NCBI GenBank assembly: GCA_040768125.1
Contig: JAXGNG010000002.1
Coordinates: forward strand, 620,001-684,000
Direction: 5' to 3'
Source of the DNA: RBG-16-49-21 sp040768125
GTDB lineage: Bacteria; Spirochaetota; UBA4802; UBA5550
DNA length: 64,000 nt
Shown here: in pieces, positions 16,710 to 25,690 of the stretch
How the letters are laid out: every line of letters starts with the position of its first letter
Position numbering within the stretch: the stretch's first letter is position 1
Made by a program: the position numbers and the translations under genes
Notes under the pieces: generated by a model
What the model was told of the DNA's origin: nothing
Database searches by the model: none
Seen by the model: the letters and a program-made list of their open reading frames with translations, nothing else

Positions 16710-16860
16710 TACGGATCGCCAGGGTTATTCCTCGATGACCCGCCTCGGCGTACTATTTTGCTCTCCCGTAAAAATCAGCTTGCATTTTTTCCGGCCCTGT
16801 GCGCTTTATTATATATGCTGTAAGGGTCAGCGACTGTGATTACTTCCATGGGAGTTGCGT

Positions 16861-17175
16861 ATGAAATTCGAGATGCTGATACAAAACGTATTCGTTCTTT
16901 TCATTATCGCCATTATACTTGAATCGTGCGTCATGGCGATTTTTTCAATGACCGCCCTTAAGGATATTTCCGAAAACAGGCCCGTGCGAGTCACGCGCGA
17001 CCTGATCATCATTGCGCTTTCCCTGGTGCTTTGCTATAAAGTTGCCGTCATCAGTCTTTTCAATGGAACTGGGATTAAACTCCATCCGTACCTTGACACT
17101 GCCATAAGCGCACTGGTGCTTGTGCGTCTTACCAATCTTATAGAAGGTTTCTTCGAGCGGTTGCGACACGGCTGA
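16861..17175 (+). CDS. Small membrane protein, three predicted TM segments
   Basis: 104 residues, not recognised. ATG 16861 has GGAG 6 nt upstream. Hydrophobic stretches at about 7-31, 46-68 and 80-98 (the last amphipathic) suggest two or three membrane helices, with a basic loop near 40-48 and a basic C-terminus (FFERLRHG). It stands alone between the GcvH-like gene and the convergent ispF. Size and topology resemble phage-holin-like or stress membrane proteins, but no family assignment is possible. Confidence 0.7.
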   Translation: MKFEMLIQNVFVLFIIAIILESCVMAIFSMTALKDISENRPVRVTRDLIIIALSLVLCYKVAVISLFNGTGIKLHPYLDTAISALVLVRLTNLIEGFFERLRHG

Positions 17176-17289
17176 CACTGCGGGCCGATATACCTGATTG
17201 GCAATAACTTCCGATAAGATATATTATGTCTCATTGTGATAAATATTGGCCCGAACCTTTATATGCCGTGATCCCTCCCGTCCCTGAAA

Positions 17290-17784
17290 TCAGCCCTGCT
17301 TTCTACACACTCGAACCAGCGCGACCGCATATGCGGCAACGCCCTCGCTCCTTCCGGTGAAACCGAGTCCCTCCGTTGACGTGCCCTTGATGCCGATCAT
17401 GGTGCCGTCGATCCCGAGCGCGCCGGCCATTACGCGCCTCATTTCATCAATGTGTGGGGCGATTTTCGGCTCCTGGCACACCACGACTGAATCTATGTTG
17501 ATGATAACCGCGCCGATCTCATCCATTTGATTCTTCACGTTTTCCAGGAGACGAATGCTGCTGATGTTTCGGTAACGATCGTCATCATCGGGGAATAGAC
17601 GTCCGATATCGGGCAGACCCGATGCACCCGCAAGTGCATCGATTATTGCGTGGACGAGAACGTCTGCGTCGGAGTGGCCCGCGAGGCCGAAACGAAAGTC
17701 AATGCGCGCACCGCCGAGATAGAGGTCCCTCCCCGATACGAAGGCATGGACGTCATAACCGCATCCTATCCTCAAGGACTCCAT
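17290..17784 (-). CDS. ispF: 2-C-methyl-D-erythritol 2,4-cyclodiphosphate synthase
   Basis: MEP isoprenoid pathway step 5, trimeric zinc enzyme. 164 residues. Metal ligands are Asp11 and His13 in GYDVHAF and His37 in LAGHSDADVL. The C-terminal KGTSTEGLGFTGRSEG signature is complete. It begins 6 nt after the STAS gene stop and shares its promoter (18122-18150). IspD is not adjacent. Confidence 0.97.
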   Translation of the reverse strand: MESLRIGCGYDVHAFVSGRDLYLGGARIDFRFGLAGHSDADVLVHAIIDALAGASGLPDIGRLFPDDDDRYRNISSIRLLENVKNQMDEIGAVIINIDSVVVCQEPKIAPHIDEMRRVMAGALGIDGTMIGIKGTSTEGLGFTGRSEGVAAYAVALVRVCRKQG

Positions 17785-17790
17785 GGTAAT

Positions 17791-18090
17791 CTACATTTCA
17801 AACACGTCGGAGAGCGAGCTCAGCTTGAGTACGTTCATCACCTTCGGGCTGACCTTGGAAATCACGAGGGCTTTATCTTTTTTCTTCTGCAGTTTCAGAA
17901 GGCTTATGAGGACCCCTACTCCCGATGAATCAATATAATCAACATTTGAAAGGTCGATGTATATGTCTTTTTCAATATCATGACCTATTTCAAAGAGCTT
18001 TTCCTTGAAGGTCTTGATGGTCATCATCTCGATATCACCGGTAACCGAAATATTGACCCTGTCCTTTTCCTCATTTATCACGATTTCCAT
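17791..18090 (-). CDS. STAS-domain anti-sigma-factor antagonist
   Basis: 99 residues forming a single STAS domain of the SpoIIAA/RsbV type. The phosphorylatable serine is within DYIDSSGVG (Ser55/Ser56). These proteins bind and sequester a kinase anti-sigma factor when unphosphorylated. No cognate kinase or phosphatase gene is in the window, so the partner is encoded elsewhere. It is co-transcribed with ispF from its own strong promoter just upstream. Confidence 0.92.
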   Translation of the reverse strand: MEIVINEEKDRVNISVTGDIEMMTIKTFKEKLFEIGHDIEKDIYIDLSNVDYIDSSGVGVLISLLKLQKKKDKALVISKVSPKVMNVLKLSSLSDVFEM

Positions 18091-18121
18091 GGCACAGGGA
18101 CTCCCTAGGTTGTTTCACATT

Positions 18122-18150
18122 AGTATAAAAACATTCTGGCCGGGCGTCAA
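18122..18150 (-). promoter_or_regulatory. Promoter of the STAS-ispF operon
   Basis: On the minus strand, TTGACG (18150-18145) and TATACT (18127-18122) are separated by exactly 17 nt. Each matches the sigma-70 consensus at five of six positions. The -10 ends 31 nt before the STAS start codon. It lies in the recJ-STAS gap. Confidence 0.8.
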
Positions 18151-18188
18151 ATGAAATTTTTAAATATACAGTGAAATTAGCGCCCTTA

Positions 18189-20231
18189 TTACGTTGAGTA
18201 ATTTACCTCGCCGAGAATCATTCTTGGACGGACTGTACCGTTAAAGGTATTGTTCTCCAGCCTGAATAATAGATCGAGGGGCTTCCCGGACTCGAAATAC
18301 TCCCTCATGGCATCAGCCATCCCCCAGCCGATTGCGGTAAGCGCCTGGTTTCCATTGAAATGATACTTCCCGTGTCGTGAACCAAATTCACTGAAACTCA
18401 TTGGAATGATGCCTGAAGTGCGAAACAACGGCTCTGGATTGCCGCTTCCGAAGGGCTCGAGTAGTCCCACCTGTCGGATAAGCCCGGCATCAATATTCTT
18501 CGCCGATATCTCGAAAACATCCGAAGGTTGTTCCTGATGAATTATCGACGTTCCTTTAAACATGGCTGAGATTTCGGATAAAATAGCGTCCAGTTCCCCA
18601 TGGGGCGCGGTAAATCCAAAGGCATTCTCATGCCCGCCAATACGATCGAAACGCCCGCGCAGTTCCTGGACAATGCTGAAAAAGGGGGTCCCTCCCCTTG
18701 AGCGGCCGGATCCCTTTACCAGGCCATTTTTGGGGGGCATGACCGACACAATTACCGGTTTTCCGGTCGCGTCGGTAATCCTGTTCGCAATGAGCCCCGC
18801 ATAGCCTTCCGGAATTCCATCGGCCCGCACATCAATAATGCCACCGGAGTCGTCGATATTCCCGTTTCGTATATCTTCCAGCACCCCGCTGCAGAATTGC
18901 GCTATGAATTCTCGACGCTCATCATTAAGGCCCCTGATTTCGGAAACAATGCGCCTCAGGGCGCCCCTGTCGCGCTCAACGAAAAACTGAACGGCAAGCT
19001 CTGTCCTCCCGATCCTTCCCGGCGTATTAAGGTGCGGCGCGACCGTCCAGCCGATGCTGCGCCCCGTGGCGGGACTTCCGTTCAATAAAAGTGAAATGGA
19101 CGGATGACTCACGGCGTTCAGTCCATCCAGTCCCTTTTTCACCAGGACCCTGTTCTCTTCCACAAGGGGAACCACGTCGGCGATGCTCCCTATCGCCACG
19201 AGGCCCATGGCGGCGTCGATGAATGAACGAACTTTTTCAGAACCGATTATTTGGGCCTCCAGTAAAATCGCGGCAAGTGTATCGATCGATTCCCCCTGCT
19301 GAGTTCCTGCCATGGAAAGACGCTCGCGGATCGATTCGAAGGATGCCCCGGGCATGGAAAGGATTATGCCTATGAAATCGGAAAATTCATGGGCCGCGAT
19401 TCCCCTCTCACGCACCGTATTCATGATCCCTTCATGGCGGTGGATGATGACGCGCGCATCGATTCCCGCTTCCGAAAGGGCGCGCATTATTTCTTCACGG
19501 GAAAGTGAATTCTCGAAACGCAGGATTGAGTAATCTCGCACTACCGCATAGTCGAATCCTTCTCCCGAGGGACACGCGATCCAGAACTCCTTCTCAAATG
19601 ATGGAAGATAGCTGAGAAGCAGAGCATGGCAAAGTTTGAAGGCGACGCCGACGCCCGCGAGGTGCTTGAAGGGGTAGCCGCAGCGGGCGATGCGCGGGTT
19701 CACGACTATCGCGTCGGGAAGCACCCTGTCCTCCTCGTGATGGTCCGTGACGATGACGTCCATTCCCAGGGATCTGGCGCGCGCGATCTGCGGCACGTCT
19801 CGCGTGCCTGCATCAACGGTGATGATCAATCCAACCCCGGCACGGTGGAACTCATTGACTATCTCGTCGGTCATCCCGTACGTCTCCTCTCCCGAGAGGT
19901 ACCGTAAATAGGGTTCAATGCGAAAACGACTTAACAACTCATTGAGAAGGGCCAGCGAAGTTATCCCGTCGAGGTCTGAGTCGGCGAAGATGCCGATCTT
20001 TTCTCCGGCGTCAATGGCTGTCCGAAGCCTGGCAACCGCTTCCCGCATGCCGTGCATCTCGAATGGGCCATGCATATCGGAATATCGAGGGTCAATGAAC
20101 CGGCGGATGGCCTCGGGAGTTTCATGGCCGCGGGAACGGATGATATCGACTATAAGCGGGCTCAGCCCGAAATTTTCCGCATGCAGACTTACCGCGTCTT
20201 CGGTCCCGATGCAATCCGGTGAGGTTGCCAT
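18189..20231 (-). CDS. recJ: Single-stranded-DNA exonuclease RecJ with an inserted segment
   Basis: 5'-3' ssDNA exonuclease of the DHH superfamily, used in recombination and mismatch repair. 680 residues. The DHH core has FADSDLDG (Asp84, 86, 88), VDAGTRD and TDHHEE (163-165). The DHHA1 motif GGHENAFGF lies further on, and the C-terminal OB-like part has GLLEPFGSGNPEP. Between HLAGVGVAFKL (to 200) and GLVAIGSIADVVPL (from 343) there are about 140 residues, where typical RecJ has a short linker. The insert is charged and helical-looking with no motif I recognise. It starts 4 nt after the RNase H gene. Confidence 0.92.
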   Translation of the reverse strand: MATSPDCIGTEDAVSLHAENFGLSPLIVDIIRSRGHETPEAIRRFIDPRYSDMHGPFEMHGMREAVARLRTAIDAGEKIGIFADSDLDGITSLALLNELLSRFRIEPYLRYLSGEETYGMTDEIVNEFHRAGVGLIITVDAGTRDVPQIARARSLGMDVIVTDHHEEDRVLPDAIVVNPRIARCGYPFKHLAGVGVAFKLCHALLLSYLPSFEKEFWIACPSGEGFDYAVVRDYSILRFENSLSREEIMRALSEAGIDARVIIHRHEGIMNTVRERGIAAHEFSDFIGIILSMPGASFESIRERLSMAGTQQGESIDTLAAILLEAQIIGSEKVRSFIDAAMGLVAIGSIADVVPLVEENRVLVKKGLDGLNAVSHPSISLLLNGSPATGRSIGWTVAPHLNTPGRIGRTELAVQFFVERDRGALRRIVSEIRGLNDERREFIAQFCSGVLEDIRNGNIDDSGGIIDVRADGIPEGYAGLIANRITDATGKPVIVSVMPPKNGLVKGSGRSRGGTPFFSIVQELRGRFDRIGGHENAFGFTAPHGELDAILSEISAMFKGTSIIHQEQPSDVFEISAKNIDAGLIRQVGLLEPFGSGNPEPLFRTSGIIPMSFSEFGSRHGKYHFNGNQALTAIGWGMADAMREYFESGKPLDLLFRLENNTFNGTVRPRMILGEVNYST

Positions 20232-20234
20232 GGC

Positions 20235-20912
20235 CTACTGCACGGCCCTGCGCGCGAGGTAATCAGCCTTTTCGTTCTGGGTCCGGGGAACGTGCTCTAT
20301 CCTGCACCGTTCGATTTTCTTCACCAGATGCACTGCTTCGTCGTACAGCTTCCTTATCTGCTCGTTCTTTACCTTGTATTCTCCGCTCATCTGTTTCACA
20401 ATCAATTCCGAGTCTGTTCGAATCTTCAAATCGGTCGTTTTAAAGTAAATGGCTATTTTCAGGGCGCGAAGCAGCGCGGAGTATTCAGCATAGTTATTGG
20501 TCCGCCTTCCAATGTAGGAAGACACCTTCCCCACCTGACGGCCGTCATGGTCAAGTATAACTATGCCTATGCCGGATGGCCCGGGATTTCCGCTCGAGGC
20601 GCCGTCGGTGTACATCATGAGGGATGAGTTCATTGGGATGGTAGTAAGGTCGGCTCCCTCGAAGAGGATGGACTCTTCGGTGGCTCCACCGGGGGCAGCG
20701 CTGTCCCCATCACTCACCTCATCTTCCGACGTGCTTTTCCTGATGATTATCTTTCTGCGTGCGGAGTGTTTTTCAAGTTTATTCAGCAGGGCAATGGCTT
20801 CTTCGATGACGTCAACGACATCGGAAACGCCACATCCCGCGAGCTCGGCGATTTTTTCCAGGGTCTTGCCTTCCGCCAGAAGCTTGAGAACTCTGTCAAT
20901 ACTGAGCAGCAT
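20235..20912 (-). CDS. RNase H-like protein with N-terminal HTH-like extension
   Basis: 225 residues. The C-terminal domain (about 97-225) is an RNase HI fold with the carboxylates Asp103 (TDGASSG), Glu143 (NYAEYSAL), Asp167 (TDSEL) and Asp217 (NEKADYLA), as in cellular enzymes that cut RNA in RNA-DNA hybrids. The N-terminal 45 residues (LAEGKTLEKIAELAG) look like a helix-turn-helix and are joined by a charged, low-complexity linker (50-95). It lies in an operon with recJ and the zinc-ribbon gene. Confidence 0.88.
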   Translation of the reverse strand: MLLSIDRVLKLLAEGKTLEKIAELAGCGVSDVVDVIEEAIALLNKLEKHSARRKIIIRKSTSEDEVSDGDSAAPGGATEESILFEGADLTTIPMNSSLMMYTDGASSGNPGPSGIGIVILDHDGRQVGKVSSYIGRRTNNYAEYSALLRALKIAIYFKTTDLKIRTDSELIVKQMSGEYKVKNEQIRKLYDEAVHLVKKIERCRIEHVPRTQNEKADYLARRAVQ

Positions 20913-20921
20913 GTGAGCACC

Positions 20922-21620
20922 CTACCGATAAATATATCTTCCGCAATTCGTGCAGTTTACCGTCGCGGAGTCATTGCCCGCCGCGATGGCAAGATGCGCC
21001 GGTATCTTGAAATTGCAGAAGGCGCAGATTTCACCTTCAACCCTTGCAATCCCGACTCCTTCGCGGGATCCGATCAGCTTCTCGAATTTGGATCTCACCT
21101 TGACCGACAGGTCAACGACAAGTGTATCGAAGGCCTCGCGGTTCACGCGCGCCGTTTCCTGATGCGAAGCCAGCGATGACGCGGAGCTTTCCTGCGCCTC
21201 GCCAAGCCGTTTTTCGATTTTTTCCAGAACCGCCTCCAGTTCGGCATGGTGTTTTTCCGCCAGGTCAAGTTCCTCCATGAGCATCAGCGCTGACTCCTCG
21301 GCGTTTTCCGCTTCAAGGCGCAGCACGTCGATTTCCTTTTCGATGGCCTTCAATTCCTTATCCGTGCGTATCATATCCTTGCGTTTTTCAAGGCCGGCAA
21401 TTTTCGTTTCACGTTCCCTGAGATCGTTTTCATGTTTCTTGATGGAAATGCGCTTTGTTTTCAGAACATCTTCAGATTTCTGAATCTCCTTGCGCGCGCT
21501 GTCCGCCTCATTTTCTATCGAGCGAATCGAATCATGGATCCTCTGGATAGCCGACTCGGCGGCGCGCATGTCGCTCCAGTGTTTCTGGAGCCTGATCATT
21601 GTCTCTATGTCCTTATTCAT
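20922..21620 (-). CDS. Coiled-coil C4 zinc-ribbon protein (CdsZ/DUF164 family)
   Basis: 232 residues. Residues 5-170 are heptad-rich, charged coiled coil. The C-terminus is a zinc ribbon with Cys199, Cys202, Cys223 and Cys226 (CAFC ... CTNC). Members are widespread in bacteria and usually sit next to nif3-family and RNase H genes, exactly as here. The molecular role is uncertain; binding to nucleic acid or to another protein is inferred from the ribbon. Confidence 0.9.
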   Translation of the reverse strand: MNKDIETMIRLQKHWSDMRAAESAIQRIHDSIRSIENEADSARKEIQKSEDVLKTKRISIKKHENDLRERETKIAGLEKRKDMIRTDKELKAIEKEIDVLRLEAENAEESALMLMEELDLAEKHHAELEAVLEKIEKRLGEAQESSASSLASHQETARVNREAFDTLVVDLSVKVRSKFEKLIGSREGVGIARVEGEICAFCNFKIPAHLAIAAGNDSATVNCTNCGRYIYR

Positions 21621-21626
21621 GGCGCA

Positions 21627-22433
21627 TCAATACACCGTAAAGGGGGATTTTTCTGATTCAGAAACATGTACCGTCACCCCGTTCTCCTGATGGAAGTCCC
21701 GTAAGTATACACGAAGATCATCCGCCAGCATGGCGGGGAAAATGATTTCGGTCCCGAAATGGCCTGCGTCGACAAGGGCGACCCCGGCCTGTTCAGCGTA
21801 GCGTGCCTGGTGATATCCCACATCTCCCGTGATGACGCAATCAACGGTACCTGAAGCGATGACAGCCTCAATTCTGCGTCCGCCGGCACCGTTAAGAACC
21901 GCTACCTGCCTGATCGGGCCCCCGCTGTTGCCCGCGAGAACGAGATGGTCAAGATCCAGCCGCGATTTTATGATGTCGGCTAATTCGTGAAGCCTCGCGG
22001 GGCGATCGAGCCTGCCACGAACCCCATGATCATCCATGGCCGAATGGCCGTCTTTTTCCGTAACCCCCAGGGGCGCGATATCGACGAGTCCGATACGGCG
22101 GGCGAGGCGATCACGGTACAGCCTGTCGAGGTTCGTGTGCGCGGAGTAGAGGCTCAACCGCTCATCAATCAATCGTACGACGAGACTGGATATCGCTTCG
22201 GAGGAATCGATTGTTACCATGGGTTTGAAAAACAGGGGATGGTGCGTTACGAGCAGTGAACATTTTTTTTCAATGGCCTCGTCGATGACCCTGCAGTCCG
22301 CATCAAGGGCGATCATTACCGACCCCACCTCGTCGTCGCGAAACAGCACCTGTGGACCGGAATTGTCGTAGGAATCCTGTAACTCGGGTTTCAGCATTGT
22401 ATCGAGGAGGTGCATGAACTCTTCGGTCTTCAT
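21627..22433 (-). CDS. Nif3-family dinuclear metal-centre protein (YbgI/YqfO-like)
   Basis: 268 residues, the short form without the PII-like insert. Metal-binding motifs are VTHHPLFF (two His), YSAHTNLD, and the C-terminal GDVGYHQARYAEQAG and DAGHFGTE. The family is annotated as a GTP cyclohydrolase 1 type 2 homologue, but its real substrate is not established. It heads the nif3, zinc-ribbon, RNase H, recJ run. A possible weak promoter (TTGACA, 22553-22548 on the minus strand) is upstream. Confidence 0.92.
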   Translation of the reverse strand: MKTEEFMHLLDTMLKPELQDSYDNSGPQVLFRDDEVGSVMIALDADCRVIDEAIEKKCSLLVTHHPLFFKPMVTIDSSEAISSLVVRLIDERLSLYSAHTNLDRLYRDRLARRIGLVDIAPLGVTEKDGHSAMDDHGVRGRLDRPARLHELADIIKSRLDLDHLVLAGNSGGPIRQVAVLNGAGGRRIEAVIASGTVDCVITGDVGYHQARYAEQAGVALVDAGHFGTEIIFPAMLADDLRVYLRDFHQENGVTVHVSESEKSPFTVY

Positions 22434-22572
22434 ATGATCTATACGTTTGATAAGTTAAAAAAGGTCACATTTTTTCAGATCATGAAATTATGCCGCCGCT
22501 GTTCGCGCACACGGCATGGAATTGAATAACTGTTTTTCCCTCTGATATGTCAATAGAAAAATGATTGAATTG

Positions 22573-23610
22573 CTAGGTGATGAACATCGCGTCGCCGTAG
22601 GAGAAAAACCTGTATCGCATTTCTATTGCTTCACGGTACGCAGACATTATTCGGTCATGACCCGCGAAGGCCGAAACGAGCATCAGAAGCGTTGACCGGG
22701 GAGTATGGAAATTCGTGATCAGGGCATCGATGGACGAAACCCTCTTCGGAGGGTAAATGAATATATCGGTTTCTCCTTCCCCGGCTCGGTTAACACCGGA
22801 TAGAAACGTGCTTTCGAGGACCCTGAGGGACGTCGTGCCGACGGCAATTACCCTTCTCTTTTCCGATCGCGCGCGGTTGACGGCCTCTGCGGCCTCCGCT
22901 CCCAGGTGATACCGCTCCGCGTGCATACGGTGTTCTGATATTATTTCTGTTCGAACTGGCTGGAATGTCCCCCAAGACACGAAAAGCGTGAGATGGGCCA
23001 TCTCTATTCCCATGTCAACAAGAGCGCCAAGAAGTTCATGTGTGAAATGAAGACCCGCCGTGGGGGCGGCAACTGCTCCATCGGACGTCGCGAACACCGT
23101 CTGGTAGCGTTCGGCATCCGTCACGTCCGCTTCCCTTTCAATATACGGCGGGAGGGGCACCTGGCCGATACCGTCAAGGGTTTCACGGTCAAGAGGGAGA
23201 TTCGATTCTATCACGATCGAGGTCTCCTCGCGTTCCACCACTGTGAACTCTACATCGGTTTTCGACAGCGGGTAAAGCCTGGCGCCCGGTTTCAACCTCT
23301 TTGTCCTGCTTGAGAGCGCTTTCCACTGGTATGTCCCGGTACGTTCGAGGAGCATCAGTTCCACCGTTCCGCCCGTATCCCGACGACAGGGGACCCGTGC
23401 GTTCATGACCCTCGCGTCGTTGAACACGAGAAGGTCCCCCGGGACAAGGAACCCGGCGAGTCTTGAAAATGACGAATGGATTCGATGGCCCGTGGCCCGC
23501 TCAAGGACCATGAGCCGCGCGTCCTCGCGCCTGCCGGGAGGATGCTGGGCGATTAACTCAGCGGGAAGGCTGAAATCAAAGTCGTCGAGGGAATAATCAT
23601 CTTCACGCAT
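22573..23610 (-). CDS. queA: S-adenosylmethionine:tRNA ribosyltransferase-isomerase
   Basis: Transfers and isomerises the ribose of SAM onto preQ1 at tRNA position 34 to form epoxyqueuosine. 345 residues, normal length. It shows the DFDFSLPAELIAQHPP start, GGTVELMLLE, the VAAPTAGLHFT signature, GWGTFQPV-like SWGTFQPVR and VGTTSLRVLE. It begins 3 nt downstream of the spoIID stop, so it is in the xerD-spoIID-queA operon. The tRNA-Tyr and tRNA-Asn genes in this window have the GUN anticodons that QueA products modify. Confidence 0.97.
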   Translation of the reverse strand: MREDDYSLDDFDFSLPAELIAQHPPGRREDARLMVLERATGHRIHSSFSRLAGFLVPGDLLVFNDARVMNARVPCRRDTGGTVELMLLERTGTYQWKALSSRTKRLKPGARLYPLSKTDVEFTVVEREETSIVIESNLPLDRETLDGIGQVPLPPYIEREADVTDAERYQTVFATSDGAVAAPTAGLHFTHELLGALVDMGIEMAHLTLFVSWGTFQPVRTEIISEHRMHAERYHLGAEAAEAVNRARSEKRRVIAVGTTSLRVLESTFLSGVNRAGEGETDIFIYPPKRVSSIDALITNFHTPRSTLLMLVSAFAGHDRIMSAYREAIEMRYRFFSYGDAMFIT

Positions 23611-23613
23611 CGA

Positions 23614-24795
23614 TCAATGATGATGTTCGGCGGAGGAGAGAATTGACGCACCGTGGTCCCTTCCGATTGTGCCGACGCGCACTCCTGAATAGTAATGATT
23701 CAGTATTCGCTTATAACCATATCCATTCCGGGCCATTCCCCTGGCTCCCCACTGGCACATACCCACGCCATGTCCCCAGCCTTTCCCCTGGAGGAGAAGA
23801 CCCCCGTCCGTTTTTTTCGAGGTAAAATAGAGGCTCTGTATCGTGTCATCCGGGAAAAGGAGCCGGAAATCGTTCCCGTTCAGCACGAGGGCCCCTCCTC
23901 CATGCCGAACGGTGACTTCGGTAACCCGGTCATCCTTCCTCGAGAACGATATGGACCTGATCGCGCCGATTGCGCCGTACTTCGATGCGAGCCTTGACCT
24001 GATGTCGTCGAGAGACAGCTTCGATTCCCAGCTGTATCGCGTGGAACCACCGCAGAATCCGCACCTTACTCCCTCGAGGTAGGGTTTGTCGCTTGCCTTC
24101 CACACGTACCTGTCGTTCACGGTTTTTCCGCCGCATGTTGAATGGAAATATGACAGTATGGGACCCCCGCCATGAAGTATCACCTCGCCGGATGTTGCTT
24201 CGACGGCACGGCTTGTCGACGGCTTTTCCTCCGAAATGCCCCTGTATACCTGGGAGAGGACCGTCGCGTCGAGATCGTAGGTCGTTGTTTTTTTTCTTGC
24301 AGCTATAATCCTGTGATAGGCAAATGTTCGTGATGCGACGGCCTGGGCCTTGAGCGCCTCCATTTCCCAGTTCGCAGGAATTTCACCGGGAACGACGCTC
24401 TTTAAATAATCGTCCATTCTTACCACGTTGATCACCTGGACCGATCCATTGGCTGGCCTCACCACCATGCTGCCCCTGTATGCCGTGCCGTTGACCGCCA
24501 CGGGTGACTTGCCTGGAATGACGGTCATCGGCGCACGTAAAGAGCCGGGGCGTATCGTGATCGATCGTGCATTCCGGTCTTCTTTCCCGTTCGTTTTTTC
24601 CGAATTACGTACGACCATGAGTGACGACGAGGCAATCGTCACATCACCACTTTTCGCAAGTATGAGCACGCGTACCGAGGCGACGCCGTCTGAACTGCCC
24701 GCGTGCCGTCGCATCTGGTAGGGCGAGCATGAAAAAAACAGAATACAGAGCGCGAGGGCTGCAGGGTAATATCTCACGGCTCTTCGTGCACCCAT
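23614..24795 (-). CDS. SpoIID/LytB-domain lipoprotein
   Basis: 393 residues from the ATG at 24795, favoured over the longer frame because it gives a clean signal peptide (basic start, hydrophobic ALALCILFF, lipid-attachment Cys23) and an AAAGGG ribosome site. The SpoIID amidase-enhancer/lytic-transglycosylase domain is seen as VVPGEIPANW (with the catalytic Glu of SpoIID), EALKAQAVASRTFA, FHSTCGGKT and GWGHGVGMCQWGA. It is probably a peptidoglycan-remodelling lipoprotein. The start codon overlaps nothing and lies 1 nt from the xerD stop. Confidence 0.9.
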   Translation of the reverse strand: MGARRAVRYYPAALALCILFFSCSPYQMRRHAGSSDGVASVRVLILAKSGDVTIASSSLMVVRNSEKTNGKEDRNARSITIRPGSLRAPMTVIPGKSPVAVNGTAYRGSMVVRPANGSVQVINVVRMDDYLKSVVPGEIPANWEMEALKAQAVASRTFAYHRIIAARKKTTTYDLDATVLSQVYRGISEEKPSTSRAVEATSGEVILHGGGPILSYFHSTCGGKTVNDRYVWKASDKPYLEGVRCGFCGGSTRYSWESKLSLDDIRSRLASKYGAIGAIRSISFSRKDDRVTEVTVRHGGGALVLNGNDFRLLFPDDTIQSLYFTSKKTDGGLLLQGKGWGHGVGMCQWGARGMARNGYGYKRILNHYYSGVRVGTIGRDHGASILSSAEHHH

Positions 24796-24796
24796 G

Positions 24797-25690
24797 TCAG
24801 CCCTTTGGATGGTGTTTTTTGTGGATTTCCTGGAGCTTCTTCTTCGCAAGGTGCGTGTAGACCTGCGTGGTGGATATGTCCATGTGACCGAGAAGCTCCT
24901 GGACCGACCTGAGATCTGCGCCGTTTTCGATAAGGTGCGTCGCAAATGAATGCCTCAGGGTGTGTGGCGTGATGTTCTTCTTTATCCGGGTCCGCGTGAC
25001 GTAGTTCTTGAGCAGGCGCCAAACAGATTTCCTGTTTAATTTTGAGCCCTTCTTGCTGATGAAAAGGTATTCAGATTCACGCTTCCCGCATATTTCATTC
25101 CGGGATTCCCTCAGATATTTCCTCAGGAGACGTTTGGCCTCTTCGCCTATCGGGGCAAGCCTTTCCTTGTTGCCCTTGCCCAGGACCCGCACGAGGGAAT
25201 TCTCGAAATCCACCTGGTCGTGAAGTATCTCAATTGCCTCGCTTATCCTGAGACCGCACGAGTAGAGGAGCTCAAATATGGCCTTGTCCCTCAACTCGTA
25301 GGGATCGCTCTCGGATATGGAGCTGAACAGTACATGTATCTCCTGTATGGTCAAAAAGTCGGGAAGCGTCTTCTCGACATGGGGGGACTCTATCCGCATG
25401 GTCGGGTTGTCTATCGCTTCAATCTTATCCGAGATAAAATTGTAGAACTGCCGTATGGCGGCGAGGGACCGTGCAAGGGTCCTTGAGGAATTCTTTTTCT
25501 TGGTCTTTTCGAAATAAAGGAATTGCTGAATATCTTCCTGTGTCGCGCTCATTATGTCTTTATTGTTCGACGACAGGAAATCGCTGAATTTCTTCAGATC
25601 ATAGGTGTATGAATAGATCGAATTTTCAGAGAGACCCTTCTCTACCTGAAGGAACCGCTTGAAACGATTGATGGCCTGGACTTCTTTCAC
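24797..25690 (-). CDS. xerD: XerC/D-type tyrosine recombinase
   Basis: 297 residues, typical Xer length. The SAM-like core-binding domain is N-terminal (1-100). The catalytic set is complete: Arg148 (GLRISE), Lys172 (GKGNKER), His243 and Arg246 (HTLRHSFATH), His269 (LLGHMDIS) and the nucleophile Tyr278. GTG 25690 is preceded by AGGAG at 7-nt spacing. The genomic context (spoIID, queA) is housekeeping, so chromosome-dimer resolution is more likely than phage integration. The dif site is not in this window as far as I can see. Confidence 0.92.
   Translation of the reverse strand: MKEVQAINRFKRFLQVEKGLSENSIYSYTYDLKKFSDFLSSNNKDIMSATQEDIQQFLYFEKTKKKNSSRTLARSLAAIRQFYNFISDKIEAIDNPTMRIESPHVEKTLPDFLTIQEIHVLFSSISESDPYELRDKAIFELLYSCGLRISEAIEILHDQVDFENSLVRVLGKGNKERLAPIGEEAKRLLRKYLRESRNEICGKRESEYLFISKKGSKLNRKSVWRLLKNYVTRTRIKKNITPHTLRHSFATHLIENGADLRSVQELLGHMDISTTQVYTHLAKKKLQEIHKKHHPKG

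Noticed and set aside
24797..25690. xerD as a phage or island integrase
   Set aside because: Length and residues fit housekeeping Xer recombinases, neighbours are core genes, and no tRNA-adjacent att repeats or phage genes are present.
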